Below, one piece after another: positions 11,065 through 22,911 of a DNA stretch of 64,000 nucleotides. The stretch spans positions 25,606,452 to 25,670,451 of the forward strand of contig JAKSZU010000018.1 in the NCBI GenBank assembly GCA_026018925.1, given 5' to 3'. The stretch's first letter is position 1. Every line of letters starts with the position of its first letter. Under the pieces are notes generated by a model. That model searched no databases and was not told where the DNA came from. It saw only the letters and a list, made by a program, of their open reading frames with translations. Source of the stretch: Tupaia tana. Taxonomy: Eukaryota > Chordata > Mammalia > Scandentia > Tupaiidae. The translations under genes and the position numbers were made by a program.

Positions 11065-11370
11065 CATGGTTTTTCCCAGCATGAATGTGATGCACATTAG
11101 TCGAGTCATAGACATTACCATATACATTATCATCAACTGCTAACTTTTCATTTTGGTGTCTATTAAAGACTTTGCTTTTTCCCTGATCCCCTCCCACCCC
11201 TTATCACCCACTCCCTATTATCCACCCCCTTCTATATTTTCTCTAATAGAAGATACAATGTTTTGAGAGCTGAAACTGGCATCTCATACTGCATAGTCAT
11301 CAAGGCATTCTAGTTTTAAATACCAATTGAAATTCAGAACTAAAAGAAAAAGTTCTGACTCTTTTTTATC

Positions 11371-11669
11371 TTTCTTTCTTTTCTTTCTTTCTTTTTTTTT
11401 TTTTTTTTTTTTTTTTAATTTGCTACAGGGCTCATGCACTTGCCAGAGAGAGACAAAGAGTAGGGGGCAGAGAGGAGACAGGAGATAGAGAGAGAGAAAG
11501 TGAGAAAGCACTACTGGAGGAAATGACCTCACCATAATCCCTTCTTCTCCACTCTCCTCAGGATTTTGGGCATGCAAATACATGCACCCAATGTGTTTTT
11601 AAGTCTGGGATTTGAAAAGCACAGTTGGCCATGCAGGGTACAGCTGCTTGAGCCACCATACCAACCTGG
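11371..11669 (-). mobile_element. tRNA-derived SINE, type B
   Basis: A long TTTC/T tract (11361-11417) is the tail. The body follows to a diverged head near 11669. Confidence 0.8.
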
Positions 11670-12479
11670 ACTCCAGTGACTAGTAAAAAAATGTAGTTAT
11701 AGGTCTCTGAAGAGGAAAGGACCTGGTGACACCATTGTGATTTGAATTAGAGCCACAAAGGAAAAATCTGTAAGTAAAACATGGCAAGGAAGAAAATGGC
11801 TTGAAAATACATGACACCTTGTTTTAAATCAATTTTAAATTGACTAAAATAACAAGGAATTACTGGAGTCCATGGTCCAGTTGCCAGCCAGAAACAAATG
11901 CATGTTCAAATATTATCTTGGGACTTGTTCTTCTATAAAAACGTGTTATCATCCCCTATTGTCCAGGTAGTTCTACAATGTTTTCATATACAAGGATTCA
12001 GTACTGAATGGAAAGTAGTAAGAAAATCAGACATGACAGAATAGAGCTACATTCCCACAAACCAAAAAGAACAACAACCTATTAGAAGACACTCAGCAGA
12101 TAAAAAGGGATGTGCCAGTGGGGAAAACACAGCAAAAAAGAGAATAAGTGTATTCAGAGAAGTCAGAAAAGGCTGTATAGATTGAGGGATTAGAAAATAT
12201 ATAAACATCTCCCCACCCCATATATAAGACCTTTTACTTTTAATTATAGACACTTCAGAAATGTGCTTAAATTTACTAATGAAATCATGTACAATAATAA
12301 TTATGTTAGTATTAATGGTAATACCCAAACACCTGGATACAAGTAGGTAGAAAAATAGTCTGGATAAAAAAAAAAAAAAAAAATTAATGCTGGGATAATT
12401 CATTTTTTGAGCTGTAATGATATACAGTGGTTGGATATATAAAAAGCAAGTTAATTTAAAATTGTGATTTACTCACAGA
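11670..12479. other. No recognised feature
   Basis: AT-rich DNA with an A-run at 12367-12383. No gene seen. Confidence 0.4.
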
Positions 12480-13148
12480 ATAGAATAACATACGGTAATG
12501 AACATCAGCTAAAATTGACATAAACACGACCTTGGACAAATGTTACAAACCTATCTGTGAAAAAATAAGCCAGAGACAAAAGATACCCTACAGTATGAGT
12601 CTACTTATATAAATCAGAAGCAGGAAACACTAATTTACATTTTTAGTTAATAGAACATTGTGGTGGTGACATTCGGAAAGAATGGTAGCAGTGAGATGGA
12701 GTAGTTCAAAAGGGGTCCTTGGGAACCAACAGTTAGCATAATGGCTATGTCGCTGGACTCCCACGTAGTCGACCGCGGTTCGCGTCTCGGACCCGGTGGC
12801 TTACAACTCACGCCAGGCGCGTGTGCGTGCGTGCCCAAGATCCCGAGAGGAGAATGGAGGAGAAGGGATTGCGGCGTGACCATCCCCCCTGGGGGGTAAT
12901 TTCTCGCTTTCTGTCTCTATGTCTCTCTCTGTCTGTCTGGCGAGCGCACGCGCCCTATAGCAAAAAAAAAAAAAAAAAAAAAAAAAAACTCCAAAAAAAA
13001 AAAACCAAACCTCTCCAAAAAGGGGTCCTTCAATGTTATATTTAGGGGTATGACCAATATGTGGAAAACCCTTAAGATTGTACTTGTGCTTTATTCATGA
13101 CAATTCATGTATGTTTTATGTAAAATAAATATTTTACCAAAAAAAAAT
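12480..13148 (+). mobile_element. Old L1 3' end (L1M-type), split by a SINE
   Basis: The pieces 12480-12720 and 13018-13148 read as one L1 3' UTR ('…CAGTATGAGTCTACTTATAT…' to '…GTAAAATAAATATTTTACC' and an A-run). A type A SINE interrupts it. Confidence 0.6.
12721..13017 (+). mobile_element. Young tRNA-derived SINE, type A (variant-B-box subfamily)
   Basis: CpG-rich, nearly undecayed copy with the TSD AAAAGGGGTCCTT at 12708-12720 and 13018-13030. It starts GGGAACC. The B-box region reads GGTTCGCGTCTCGG instead of GGTTCGAGTCCCGG, and TTACAACTCACGCC replaces TTAAACTCACGCC. The same differences occur at 55461-55724. The tail is a long A-rich run with short interruptions. Confidence 0.95.
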
Positions 13149-13179
13149 GTAAGTATAGGATGTTAAAATAGAAAAGACA

Positions 13180-13328
13180 GGGACCAGTAGGTGCTGTGGT
13201 GGTTAAGGCATTGAACTCCCACATGGCTGACTGTGGTTCAAGTCCCAGACCCTGGCGGTTTGCTTCTTTCTCTCTCTCTGTTTCTATCTCTCTGGTGAGT
13301 ATATATGCCTTATGGCAAATTTAAAAAT
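13180..13328 (+). mobile_element. tRNA-derived SINE, type C (short form)
   Basis: Head GGGACCAGTAGGTGCTGTGG and B box GGTTCAAGTCCC are followed at once by TTTGCTTCTTTCTCTC and CCTTATGGCAAA. The middle is absent. Confidence 0.8.
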
Positions 13329-13689
13329 TACTACTAATAAAGAAAATTAATAAATACTTATTTGAAAATAAAGGAAAGACAATATTGAAGAAAAGTAGTT
13401 AGATTATTGGAGATTAACACTGTTACAAACTGACAGCCTTAAAGGATTATATTGACCCAAAGACAAGGTAAAATGACCAATGAACTAGAATAGAGAGAAA
13501 AGGGTAAACCAGCCTATAAGCCATCATATATGGGCACTTTTCCATGCTACAGATGACTTTGCAAACCAGTGAAAAAGCATCATCTCTTTCCCAGTTGTTG
13601 CTGTATTAACTGGCTATTCACAATGGAAAACAAAAGCTTGATTACCCCCTCTCTTGGTCATGCACATTACTCACTCTCCCCTCATACAT

Positions 13690-14050
13690 CTACACACAGT
13701 GAGTTGTGGATAGATTTAAGATAAAAAATTAAAAAATACTTTTCTATTAGCATGACTAAACAATGTCCACAACCTTGAGGAACATAAAGTTTTCTTCTCA
13801 ACAAGACCCTGAGATATATCAACCATAAGGGAAACATCCATAACTCGTACTACATTAAAATTAATGACATTCTGTTCATTTAAAAAGTCCATTAGAAGGA
13901 CCAGATAGTGAGTTGGGAAAAGATTTGTAATAAATATAATCAAGAAAAAGACTCCAATTAAAAAAGAACTTGTACAAATTATATAAAGACAGATAACCTA
14001 ACTAAACAATGAGCTAGACATCTCTTCATTAAAGAGGTCAAAGATGGGCA
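13690..14050 (+). mobile_element. L1 ORF2 fragment
   Basis: GTGAGTTGGGAAAAGATTTG, then ACTCCAATTAAAAAAGAACT, then AAACAATGAGCTAGACATCTC and CATTAAAGAGGTCAAAGATGG follow the 3' third of L1 ORF2. It is heavily decayed and ends where the MLT2 LTR begins. Confidence 0.6.
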
Positions 14051-14052
14051 CT

Positions 14053-14478
14053 TGTAATGATTAATTTCACATGTCAACCTGAAAATGTGAAGGGATGCTC
14101 AGAGAGCTGGGAAAATATTATTTATGGGGTGTGCATGTATGACAGTGTTTCTGAATGAGGTTACCATTTGAGTCAGTAGACTGGGTGAAGATCATCCTCA
14201 CCTCTGTGATGTGAGTAGACATCATTCAATCCTTTGAGAGGCTGAGTAGAACAAAATGCAGAGGAAGGGTGACTCTTCCTTTTTAAGCTAGGACATTCAT
14301 CTTCTCCTGTGTTTAGATATCAGTTCCCCCAGGTCTCAGGCCGTTAGATTTAGATTGAATTGCACCTGCAGCTGTCCTGTTCTCTAGCTTGAAAATGGCA
14401 GTTCTTGGAACTTCTAGGTCTCCATAATCACGTGAGCTAATTTCTGTACTAAATCTCTATCTCTTTATCTCTCTCTTT

Positions 14479-14527
<49 letters not shown>

Positions 14528-14530
14528 CAT
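14053..14530 (+). mobile_element. MLT2-type LTR (ERVL)
   Basis: Begins TGTAATGATTAATTTCACATG with TCAACCTGA…, then GTGTTTCTGAATGAGGTTACC, CATCATTCAATCC, GAGTAGAACAAAA and CATAATCACGTGAGCTAATT, the order of MLT2 LTRs. The 3' part has grown a TA microsatellite (14484-14520), so the end is uncertain. No internal region adjoins it. It is an old solo LTR, a broken eutherian-age fossil. Confidence 0.75.
14484..14520. repeat. (TA)n microsatellite
   Basis: About 18 perfect TA units followed by a short CA stretch, arising from the CTCTCTATATATA end of the LTR. Confidence 0.95.
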
Positions 14531-14665
14531 GAAAATTAAGCAACATGTTTCTGAAAAACTAATGAATCAAAGAAGGGATCATAAAGTAAATTAAAAGATA
14601 CCTTGAAGTAAATTAAAAAGGAAATACTACCTGCCAAAACCTATGGAATTCAACAAAAGCAGTTT
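14531..14665 (+). mobile_element. L1 ORF2 fragment (RT region)
   Basis: AAGCAACATGTTTCTGAAAA, AACTAATGAATCAAAGAAGG and CAAAACCTATGGAATTCAAC match the L1 ORF2 order around 'AACATACTCCTGAACAACC…GGATGCAGCAAAAGC'. Short and decayed. Confidence 0.5.
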
Positions 14666-14929
14666 TATTTTTTTTTCGTGGTTTATTTTTTTTTAATTAA
14701 AAAAAATTATTTCATTTTCTTTTATACATTCAATCACATTATTTAGTTTACAAAGTGAATATTTCAACAGATGAACATTTCTCCCTAGTCCAGTTGATAA
14801 AACTATAAAATATCTTCAACAGATAATACCATATATTTTTTTAAGTCACAAAATTAGGGTATATGTCTATGTGTTGCCCTATGCTTAAGTATATGGATAA
14901 ATGTATATTTACTAGAAATATTTGCAAGT

Positions 14930-15177
14930 GGGACCAGCAGTTAGCGAAATGGCTATGTTGCTGGAGTCCCATGTAGTTGACTGCGGTTCAAGCTCTGGAC
15001 CCGGTGGTTTAAATTCACGCCAAGCGCGTGTGCGTGCATGCTCAAGATCCCGAGAGGAGAATGGAGGAGAAGGGATTGAGGCATGGCCATTCCCCTGGGG
15101 GGTGATTTCTCACTTTCTGTCTCTGTTTTTCTGGCAAGCACATGTGCCCTATAGCAAAAACCTCTAAAAAAAAGAGT
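14930..15177 (+). mobile_element. tRNA-derived SINE, type A
   Basis: Starts GGGACCAGCAGTTAGCGAAA. The TSD AATATTTGCAAG is exact at 14917-14928 and 15178-15189. Several CpGs have decayed. The CT tract is shorter than in other copies. Confidence 0.93.
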
Positions 15178-15399
15178 AATATTTGCAAGGAATAATACTC
15201 CCCTTACCCCCTGTAAATTTGTTTAAAGATAGAGTTCTATTGTATAGACAGTTCAGTTTTAGGGACTATACAGAATTTTCCATCCAATAGCAATAAGATA
15301 TATATTTCTCTTGTTACCATGGAATATTTTACAATATAGAATATATGTTGGACTGCAAAAAGAGCCTTAATTTAAGAAAATTAATATAAGCATTTGTGA

Positions 15400-16400
15400 A
15401 AAAATAGTATAAAGATTACTGAAAAATTAAAATAGAACTACCCTTCTTTCTGGTATATACCTAAAGGAAATAATATCACACCTAATAAAGATATTTTCAT
15501 GCATATGTTCATTGTGGCATTATTCACAATAGCCTTACTATGAAAACAAACTGTCTGTGGATGAATAAAGTCATGGTAGTGAATACATCCACACACAAAA
15601 TACATATAATACTATTCAGATATAAAATAGAAGGACATTCTGCCATTTTCAACAACATGAATGAAACTGGAGAACATTACCCTAAGTGAAATAAGGTATA
15701 CACAGAAAAAAGAAAGATATTGCATGATCTCATTCATATTTGGAATATAAATTAAAGGGTCAAATATACAGAGATAGAGATAAAAAAAAAAAAACCAAAA
15801 ACTGGTTTCCAGAGGCTAGAATATGAAGACATATAGGTTAGAGTTACAATTAGTAGCTAGGTAGGGGTCAGAAGGTGGCATGGTCGTTAAGGCACTGGAC
15901 ACCCACATGGCCAACCATGGTTAGAGTCCCAGATGTGGCAACTTGAAAATCATACAGGCACATGTGCGTACATGTCCCAAATCCCAAGAGAATGGAGAAG
16001 GGATTGTGGTGTGGCCATTCGTCCTGGGGAGTGATTTCTCACTTTGCCTATCTCTCTCTCTCTCTCTCCAGTGAGTACACATGCCCTATGGCAACAAACA
16101 AACAAACAAACAAAAACCAGAAAAGCAGATATGTAGAATGAACAGGTCTAGAGACCTAATGTACAACATTAGAACTATAGTTAGTAAAATTGTACTCTAT
16201 TTGGGATTTTTGCTATGTGAGTATATTGTAGTTGCTCTCACCACAAAAATAAAGCCAAACAGAAGCTCAAAACAAAAATGGATAACTTTGTGAGATGATG
16301 GATAATGTTAATTTGCTTCACTCTAGTAATCATTTTACTATCTATATATATGCTTCCCATAACATCATGGTGTACACTTTAAATACATACAGTAAAATTT
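15400..16400 (+). mobile_element. Old L1 3' end (L1MA/MB-like), split by a SINE
   Basis: Pieces 15400-15863 and 16118-16400 form one 3' end of ORF2 plus UTR: GTTCATTGTGGCATTATTCA, ATTTTCAACAACATGAATGA, TTGCATGATCTCATTC, then CAACATTAGAACTATAGTTAG and the terminal TGTACACTTTAAATAC. The type B SINE at 15864 interrupts it. Confidence 0.8.
15864..16117 (+). mobile_element. tRNA-derived SINE, type B
   Basis: Head GGGGTCAGAAGGTGGCATGG, middle, CT tract and CCCTATGGC end, with a CAAA-repeat tail (16091-16117). Inserted in the L1. Confidence 0.88.
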
Positions 16401-16795
16401 ATGTAGGAAAAGAAAGTAATCATAGAGAATTATGTCCTCTTAAATAGCCTAAAAAAAACATGACTTTAAATATTTTATGTAAATTGATGCAAATAAAAAT
16501 TACATAAATGGATTTCATAGATTTCCTTGCATAAAAATATATGTTGTATGTATCTTTGTGTATGCAATATGTAATTTACAAGTTTTATCTTCAGAATAGA
16601 CACCCATGATTCTGAGAGCATTCTAAGAAGTCCCCAAATGAGAAATATTAAAAGGTGGAACCACAGAAAATGGCCAAGTGAGCAGCCATTTACTGTCAAG
16701 GAAAGGATAGAAATCTGGAAAGAAAGGACACAACGTGGGACCAATCATTAAAATGGAGATAGATGGGATTTTTATCCACATTTCTTCACTTCTCC
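16401..16795. other. No recognised feature
   Basis: AT-rich unique-looking DNA. Confidence 0.4.
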
Positions 16796-17135
16796 CCATA
16801 TATATGCTGTTTGCCATAAAATATTGTCCCTCCCTTGAAGTGAGAATGTAATTCCCTGTTTAACTTTGGGATGAGCCTTGTGACTTGTCTTTTACAAATT
16901 GCCTTTTAGTAGACGTCTGCTATCACTGTGGGAAAAGTATCTGCAGGTTAACTCTGCCCCTTCACCGAGGGGCATAGAAAAAGCAGATAACAACTAAAGT
17001 CAATGGTGGGGCTCCGCTAGAGAAAGCGCACCAGCTACAACCAGAGCTCCATTACAATGCATGCCAATGATTGCAAGTGATTGAGTTTCAGAGTACTTTT
17101 GCAGGCCATTTACTGTAGCATTAGCTTACGGACAT
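16796..17135 (+). mobile_element. MLT1-like MaLR LTR
   Basis: CCCTCCCTTGAAGTGAG and GAGCCTTGTGACTTGTCTTT resemble the MLT1 middle. CAGGCCATTTACTGTAGCAT resembles its '…GGTTTGTTACGCAGCAATAG' end. An old, broken solo fragment with approximate ends. Confidence 0.4.
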
Positions 17136-18480
17136 ATGGATTGATTTGGTGTAACTTTTGTATAGATACAGCTTTTATATAATATAAATGCTTTATGTAT
17201 TTCACAAAGTATTTAGGCCACTGATCTCATTATAATCCACCATCTTTCACAGGCAAATGAACATGGCATTAATTGATTTTATAGTTAGAGAAACTATGGC
17301 TTAAATATTTGGCTAAGACCACAGCTGTTTTGTGACAAAGTCTAGATACAAAACGAAACTGTCTAAACTCTGGAGTTATTGTAATTTTCCATCTTGCTAT
17401 GCTTCAGAAATTAAGATGAAGGGACAGGAGGAATAGCAGCAGAAAATGCAGTGATTATAGAGTCCATTTATTCCATAACTAGTTGCTTGAGTGTCTAATT
17501 TTTCAGTAGATATATTAACAGAGGTCTAACTTTTTTTTTCCAACCCCCCTATACTTCTATAGGTGAAAATATATGCCAGGAAGAATTAAGTTGGGAAATA
17601 AGAATAGGAAAGGTATGTAGGGAAAAAATAAAAACAAAACAGGGTAGCCAGATAATCTATAAACTAAAACAATAAACCCTTAATTGAATGCATATGTGTA
17701 GATAGAAATGGTTCTCTAATAGTGAGGCAGTAGGCAATGATTAATGACTGGAAAAAATCAGTAAAGACTTCTTCCTGAGCTCTGAATTGTGCCCTGAATA
17801 TAAAAATCTGCCGGAACAGGTGACATGTTGCCAAGGGTTCCAAAGAGCAGACAGAAGAAATTGCAGATCTGCCAACAATTTATTGCTAAAGACAGGAACG
17901 GTGATGCAGTAGAGTCACAAAATAATGCAGCAAACTTTTAAAACACTTTTTCTCTGGTTTGAAGAATGTAAGCCAGACTGAGGTTTTATTATCTGAGCTA
18001 CAGGAAAAGACAAAATGCAATAATTAAGAAATCTAAAGACTGTCATAAAAGACAATATGAAGCTGGAAGCTGAGTAATTATTTAAAGTGCTTGAAAAGCT
18101 CAGTTTAGAACTTCATTGTTCTAAGTATTTTGGGGGAAATAATGAGTGATCTCAGGAAAGAATGAATACTACAACTTAGAAATACAAACATAAACGGATA
18201 AGAATATTTATTGTCATTCATCAAAACCCTACAATGCTCCTAGATGTAAGCGCTATGAAAGAAGAAATGAAGAAACTATTCACAGTCCCATTCCCCCAGG
18301 ACGGTCTATTGCACAGAAAATTCTTTTAAAAATAACTCATCAATGAATAAATAAGTGGATGGCATTGTCCTCAAGAAGCTTACAAGGGAGTATGAAAGAA
18401 AGATATTTGCTATGTTTCTAGACTTTTCATTTGAATTGTGTAGTTGTAAATTATATACATGATTATATGATAATATTTAA
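17136..18480. other. No recognised gene; unique-looking DNA
   Basis: AT-rich sequence. Small open frames only. A stretch near 18340-18410 (GAATAAATAAGTGGATGGC … TCAAGAAGCTTACAAGG) resembles ancient repeat sequence of MIR/L2 type but is too decayed to name. Confidence 0.4.
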
Positions 18481-18622
18481 GACAGTTCTCACTAACATCC
18501 TGACATGAGAATCACTTTGAAATCTTTGCCATAATATTCAGAGTTATCCCTCTACCCCCACATATCTGATAAAATTTGTCTATGTTGAAACATGAGCATT
18601 GTTTCTTTAGAATTCTAATGAG
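18481..18622 (+). mobile_element. MER5A-like hAT-Charlie DNA transposon
   Basis: ACAGTTCTCACTAACATCC followed by ATGAGAATCACTTTGAAA, then ATATCTGATAAAATTTGTCT and GAATTCTAATGAG, follow the MER5A layout (inverted ends, 'TTAGAATCACCTGGGG', 'AATCAGAATCTCTG'). Non-autonomous and old. The ends are approximate. Confidence 0.4.
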
Positions 18623-18689
18623 AAAATAAATACTAAAGAAAGAATCAGTACAGAGTAGGAGATCTTGAGAAACAGAAAGGGTGAATTGA

Positions 18690-19110
18690 GATAACTGTGG
18701 AATACATGAGATATAGCATGTTAGGCACAGGGAGGAAGAGCATGTGCAAAAACCCTGCAGCTACATGCAATGCATCACTACTATCATGCTGAAAAAAGAA
18801 GCATGGCTATTGCACAGAGAAAAGTGGGATAGAATAAAGTCAATAAGGCAGGCAATGGTCAGAGTACACAAACCTTTAAGTCTCTATCTTGAAACTATTC
18901 AGTGGCTTCTCGTTGTTCTTAGGATAATGAAGTTAAGGAGTTAATGGGAGTAATTTTTGCTTATTAGAATGACCACTTTTCTAGCATGTTTACAAAGAGA
19001 ATGGGAGGGACACAGATTTATGGAGAGGACAGTTAGGAGACCATTGCAATCTTCTATACAAGTATTAACAGCAGCTAGGATTAGTCAAGAGATGGAAGTG
19101 AGCAATATTG
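18690..19110. mobile_element. Ancient L2-like LINE pieces
   Basis: GAAGAGCATGTGCAAAAACC resembles antisense L2 ('GAACAGCATGTGCAAAGGCCC'). CTATTCAGTGGCTTCTCGTT with CTTAGGATAATGAAGTT resembles sense L2 ('CTTCAATGGCTTCCCATTGCCCTCAGGATAAAGTCC'). Both orientations suggest two pieces or a rearrangement. Confidence 0.4.
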
Positions 19111-19718
19111 CCTGCTGCTAGACCCAGACAACTGGTATTTTGAGTTCCAGGATTTAGAGAGTGGTAATAGATCTTTCTTCCAACTGAGTTCTTTCCCACA
19201 TTGCCCTGAGCCCTGTACAGACTGCCTTTCTCAGATGACTTTCCAAGGGAAGCCTGCATCCTTAGTTCAAAGGCTTGCTATGGGACTGGAATTAGTGGTA
19301 GAGGAACAGATAATGCAATGTAAAATTGAAGTGTTCGCTGGCCCCTTGAGGTCAAGTTTGAAGGTTAGGGGGAGGGGTAAAAGAAGTGGGTTAAGCTAGG
19401 TTGAGGATCAAGGTTATTGCCAGTATGTTCTTCATGAACTTTTGTTAGAGGCTCTGCTTATATTAGGGGTTAACTGGCAGGGGGGGAGAGAGAAAAAGAA
19501 AAGGAAAGTGCAGGTGCATGATTTTGAAATTAATAATGAAAAGACACTAATGTCCTAGGAACCGCATGCACTAAAATAAAAAATTTCCAGTATGTGCGAT
19601 ATTCCAAAATAGTTTCTCATTCATTTTTTTCCAAATTCTTAACAATAGTTTAATAAATTGGTTGAATCAAGTATAATTCCCCCTACTTACAAATGAAGAA
19701 CTTGATGTTTATATGGAA
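19111..19718. other. No recognised feature
   Basis: Unique-looking DNA with no gene or repeat I can name. Confidence 0.4.
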
Positions 19719-19942
19719 CAGAGGTTCCTATTTTTTTCTTCTATGAAGGCCAAATAATAAATATTTTGGAGTTTATAGGACATATGTACTCTGCCTCTGT
19801 AGCTCCTTTATCTCTGGCACTGTCATTCCAAAGTAGCCATAGACAATATGTAAAGAATGGGTATGAATGTGTTCCAAGAAATTTTAGTTATCCAAAGAGG
19901 CAGCTGGCCAAATTTAGCTCATGCCATATTTGCATATTCCTG
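19719..19942 (+). mobile_element. hAT-Charlie non-autonomous DNA transposon (MER-type)
   Basis: CAGAGGTTCCTATTTTTTTC, GAAGGCCAAATAATAAATATT, AGTAGCCATAGACAATATGT, TGAATGTGTTCCAAG and a terminal ATTCCTG follow the hAT MITE that reads '…AAAGGGCCAGATAGTAAATATTTTAGGC…GCAGCCATAGACAATACGTAAA…'. Both terminal CAG/CTG ends are present. I am unsure of the exact MER number. No matching 8-bp target duplication is visible. Confidence 0.75.
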
Positions 19943-20049
19943 AAGAAATAGTCTCATTTATTGACTGAAAAATGAACAGCACATGAGGGCCTAGAAATCA
20001 ATCCTTTTGTTCTGGTTCTGGGAAGGCTAGTTTAAAATACTTAAATGAC

Positions 20050-20200
20050 AGACACAGAATGCTAGCGTTCAAGGGACATAGAAATCATCTTGTCTGAATT
20101 CCTTTTACAGATGTAAAAACTGAGGACCAGAACAGTCAGGTGAGATATTCAAGGTTGGAGGACTCTTTTCAGCCAGAACTGTGATTAGAATTCAGGATTA
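20050..20200 (-). mobile_element. MIR-like ancient repeat
   Basis: TTTTACAGATGTAAAAACTG followed by AGGACCAGAACAG and GTGATTAGAATTCAGG is the antisense MIR order ('TTTTACAGATGAGGAAACTGAGGC … GATTCGAACCCAGG'). Confidence 0.5.
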
Positions 20201-20288
20201 TTTCATCCTGTTTTGTGTCCTTTATGTCGATTCACTGGCAAACTCAAACACCTCCCTGAACTGATCTGGGGCAGGCCTGGGTTTGCTA

Positions 20289-20550
20289 TTTTTTGTTTTT
20301 TGTTTTTTTTCCTGCTGCAGGGTCCTTGCTGGAGAGATAAAAAGAAAGAGAAGGAGGAAAAATAAGAAATCATTCCCCAGGGGAAAAGGCCATGTTGCAA
20401 TCCCTTCTCCTCTATTTTCCTCTTGAGATTTTGGCCATGCACACACTTGTACCCAGCGTGAGTTTTTAAGCCACCGTGTCAGGACTTGAACCCTGCAGTT
20501 GGCTGTTTGGGATCCAGCCATCTTAATGTCCATATCATCCATTGGCTCTG
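20289..20550 (-). mobile_element. tRNA-derived SINE, type B
   Basis: T-runs at 20289-20310 are the tail. The head ends CATTGGCTCTG. The middle contains the exact palindrome TTCCCCAGGGGAA at 20373-20385. Confidence 0.85.
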
Positions 20551-21348
20551 TGTTCTTTTTAATGATATCTCTTTAGAAGGAGAGAGGCAGAACCCAAAGC
20601 AAATAAAAGCAATGAAGGAACAAATGGAAAAAGTAACCAGGGACTTTTCTGTACCCCCCAGATTCCCAAAGTGAGTAATTCTGGTTGTGAAAGACTCAAT
20701 TCTGCTACTCTTTTTTAAAATTATCTTTTGAATTGACTCGCTCAGTAAATTACCTCATATTTCTTTTTCCGATTTATGTTATCCAAGTTGTAGTTATGTT
20801 TGTTGTTACTACACTTGTGTTTGTGTATGAGTCTACTGAATGGATATGTAGATAGTTTTGTAACCTCTGTGGAGCTGCCATCCACTTAATCTGATCTCAG
20901 GGTAGTGGCACTTTCCAGAAAACACAATCAAGAAGCCAAAGGTAATTACAAGTTAGCTCCAGTTTTTACTCCCATTTATTGAGCATGATATAGGAGATTT
21001 TCTTTTAAAAACATGGCTGACTTTTCCTAACCCCTTTTCTCCTGCAGCACAGCAGCTTATGTGTCTATGCCCCTTTCTTAGCCTTCATACTCTTTTCTTC
21101 TTACCTTTTTCTTCTCCAGATTCTTTTCCAGACATAGAGATTTCCTCTCCAGATATCCATGAAAAGTGTTAATAGGATACAACTGGCAAAATACTTCGCA
21201 GAGGGTAGGGATGGAAATAAACAGTGTAAGTAGGTGAAGACAGAATCTTCTTCCTGTTGAGAGAAGATAAAGGACAAAATTACTCATTCCTGAATAATGC
21301 TTGTCCAGATACATTTAAAACTATTATTCTTATACTAAGAGTTCATCA
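20551..21348. other. No recognised feature
   Basis: Unique-looking DNA. A 78-codon minus frame at 21078-21314 has no similarity I recognise. Confidence 0.4.
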
Positions 21349-21619
21349 GGGCCAGCAGATGGAATAATGGTTATGTCCCTGGACACCACGTAGTTGACTA
21401 TAGTTCGAGTCCTGGACCAGGTGGCTTAAAACTCACATCAGGTGCATGTGCATGTGCATATGTGCCCCAAATCTCAAGATGAGAATGGAGGAGAGGGGAT
21501 TGTGGTGTGGAAACCACCCCGCCACCCAGGGGGATGATTTCTCACTTTCTGTTTCTGTCTCTCTGGCGAGCTCACACACTCTATAGCAAGAATCTCTCCC
21601 TATTAAAAAAAAAGAAAAG
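21349..21619 (+). mobile_element. tRNA-derived SINE, type A
   Basis: Starts GGGCCAGCAGATGGAATAAT. The probable TSD AGTTCATCA/AATTCATCA flanks it (21340-21348, 21620-21628). B box TAGTTCGAGTCC. Confidence 0.87.
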
Positions 21620-22859
21620 AATTCATCAACATTAATAATTGTGTTCATGCATGTAGCAAAGGTCTCTTTTTTGAGACAAAATGTCTGGAATGACATAGAG
21701 AATTTGATAATAAAACTCGAGCTTGTCAGATGAAGATGATAGTCTTCCTTGACTCTTGTTATAGTTGGAAACCAATTCAGAAGGCATAATTTATTTAGAG
21801 TTTAGTAAACCATTCAACAAACTTCTGCTGGGAAATCTAATAGAGAAATTAGAAGGATTGTGTCTGATTAAAACTACTAGCGTCCGTCTACATAAAACTG
21901 ACTGACAGACAATAAAAAAGGTAATTATCATCAGTATACCATCAAATGGTGGATAAGATTAAAGGATTAGATTAGAACAGCCACCTGTGAAGGCAGAATT
22001 TGGAATTTAAAGTGCACTTATAGCCAGACAAGTAACCACTTAAGACGACAATTTTGTAGTAAAGCACTTTTATGTATTTCACTTGTATTAGGAAATGAAA
22101 TACAATGAAATGCCAAGAAGATTTCTTTAAGTTCAAGGTTTTTGTCAAGAATAAAAAGAACAAAAAAATGGTAAAAACAATGCTAGTATAAAAAAGCATG
22201 CAAAGGTTTATAACAGCTTTATTTATAACTGACAAAAATGGGAATGATGAAGATTTCTTTCTTCATAGGTCAATGAATAAAAAATTGCAACATATCCATA
22301 TAACAAAATCCTACTTAGTGATAAAGAGGAATGGGTTTTCATTCTATACAAAGACATGGAGACATGGATAAATCTTAAATGTATAATACTAAGTGAAGGA
22401 AGCCAGTCTGAAAAAGGCTACATATTGTGCAATGCTGGCTTTGGCATTCTGAGAAAGGCAAGACTATAGAAATATGAAACTAATCAGTGGTTGCCAGAGG
22501 ATTAGAAGGAAGAGTAAATCAAGTAGGTGATTTGGGGGGCCTTTTTTCAAGGTGATGAAGTGATTTTGTAGGATGCTGCAATGGTGCTCTATGACACTAT
22601 ATTTGTAAAAATCCATAGGAATTTGTAATAACAGAATGAACCCCAAATGTGTGCAAATCAACCCAGAAATTGTTTAGGAGGTCAGGGGAGTCTCAGGATG
22701 AAATGCAAAATGTGATGGGGGAATAAAATTACAGTAGCAATGTGTGGAACAATCTTACCAAAAGTGCAAAGGGATGTTGACCTAAGTGACTCTGGAAGTA
22801 AGTGGAGTATACAGACTAAAGGCCAATGGATTGGTATGTAAGCACTATACACTAGTTGA

Positions 22860-22893
22860 TATTTATTTATTTATTTATTTATTTATTTCTCTC
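22860..22893. repeat. (TTTA)n microsatellite
   Basis: About eight TTTA units directly before the SINE insertion. Confidence 0.9.
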
Positions 22894-22911
22894 CAGAGTG
22901 GTATGAATATC

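Noticed and set aside
12721-12800. Candidate functional tRNA gene, because of good A and B boxes
   Set aside because: The cloverleaf cannot be completed, and the same head occurs in dozens of copies with SINE bodies and TSDs.
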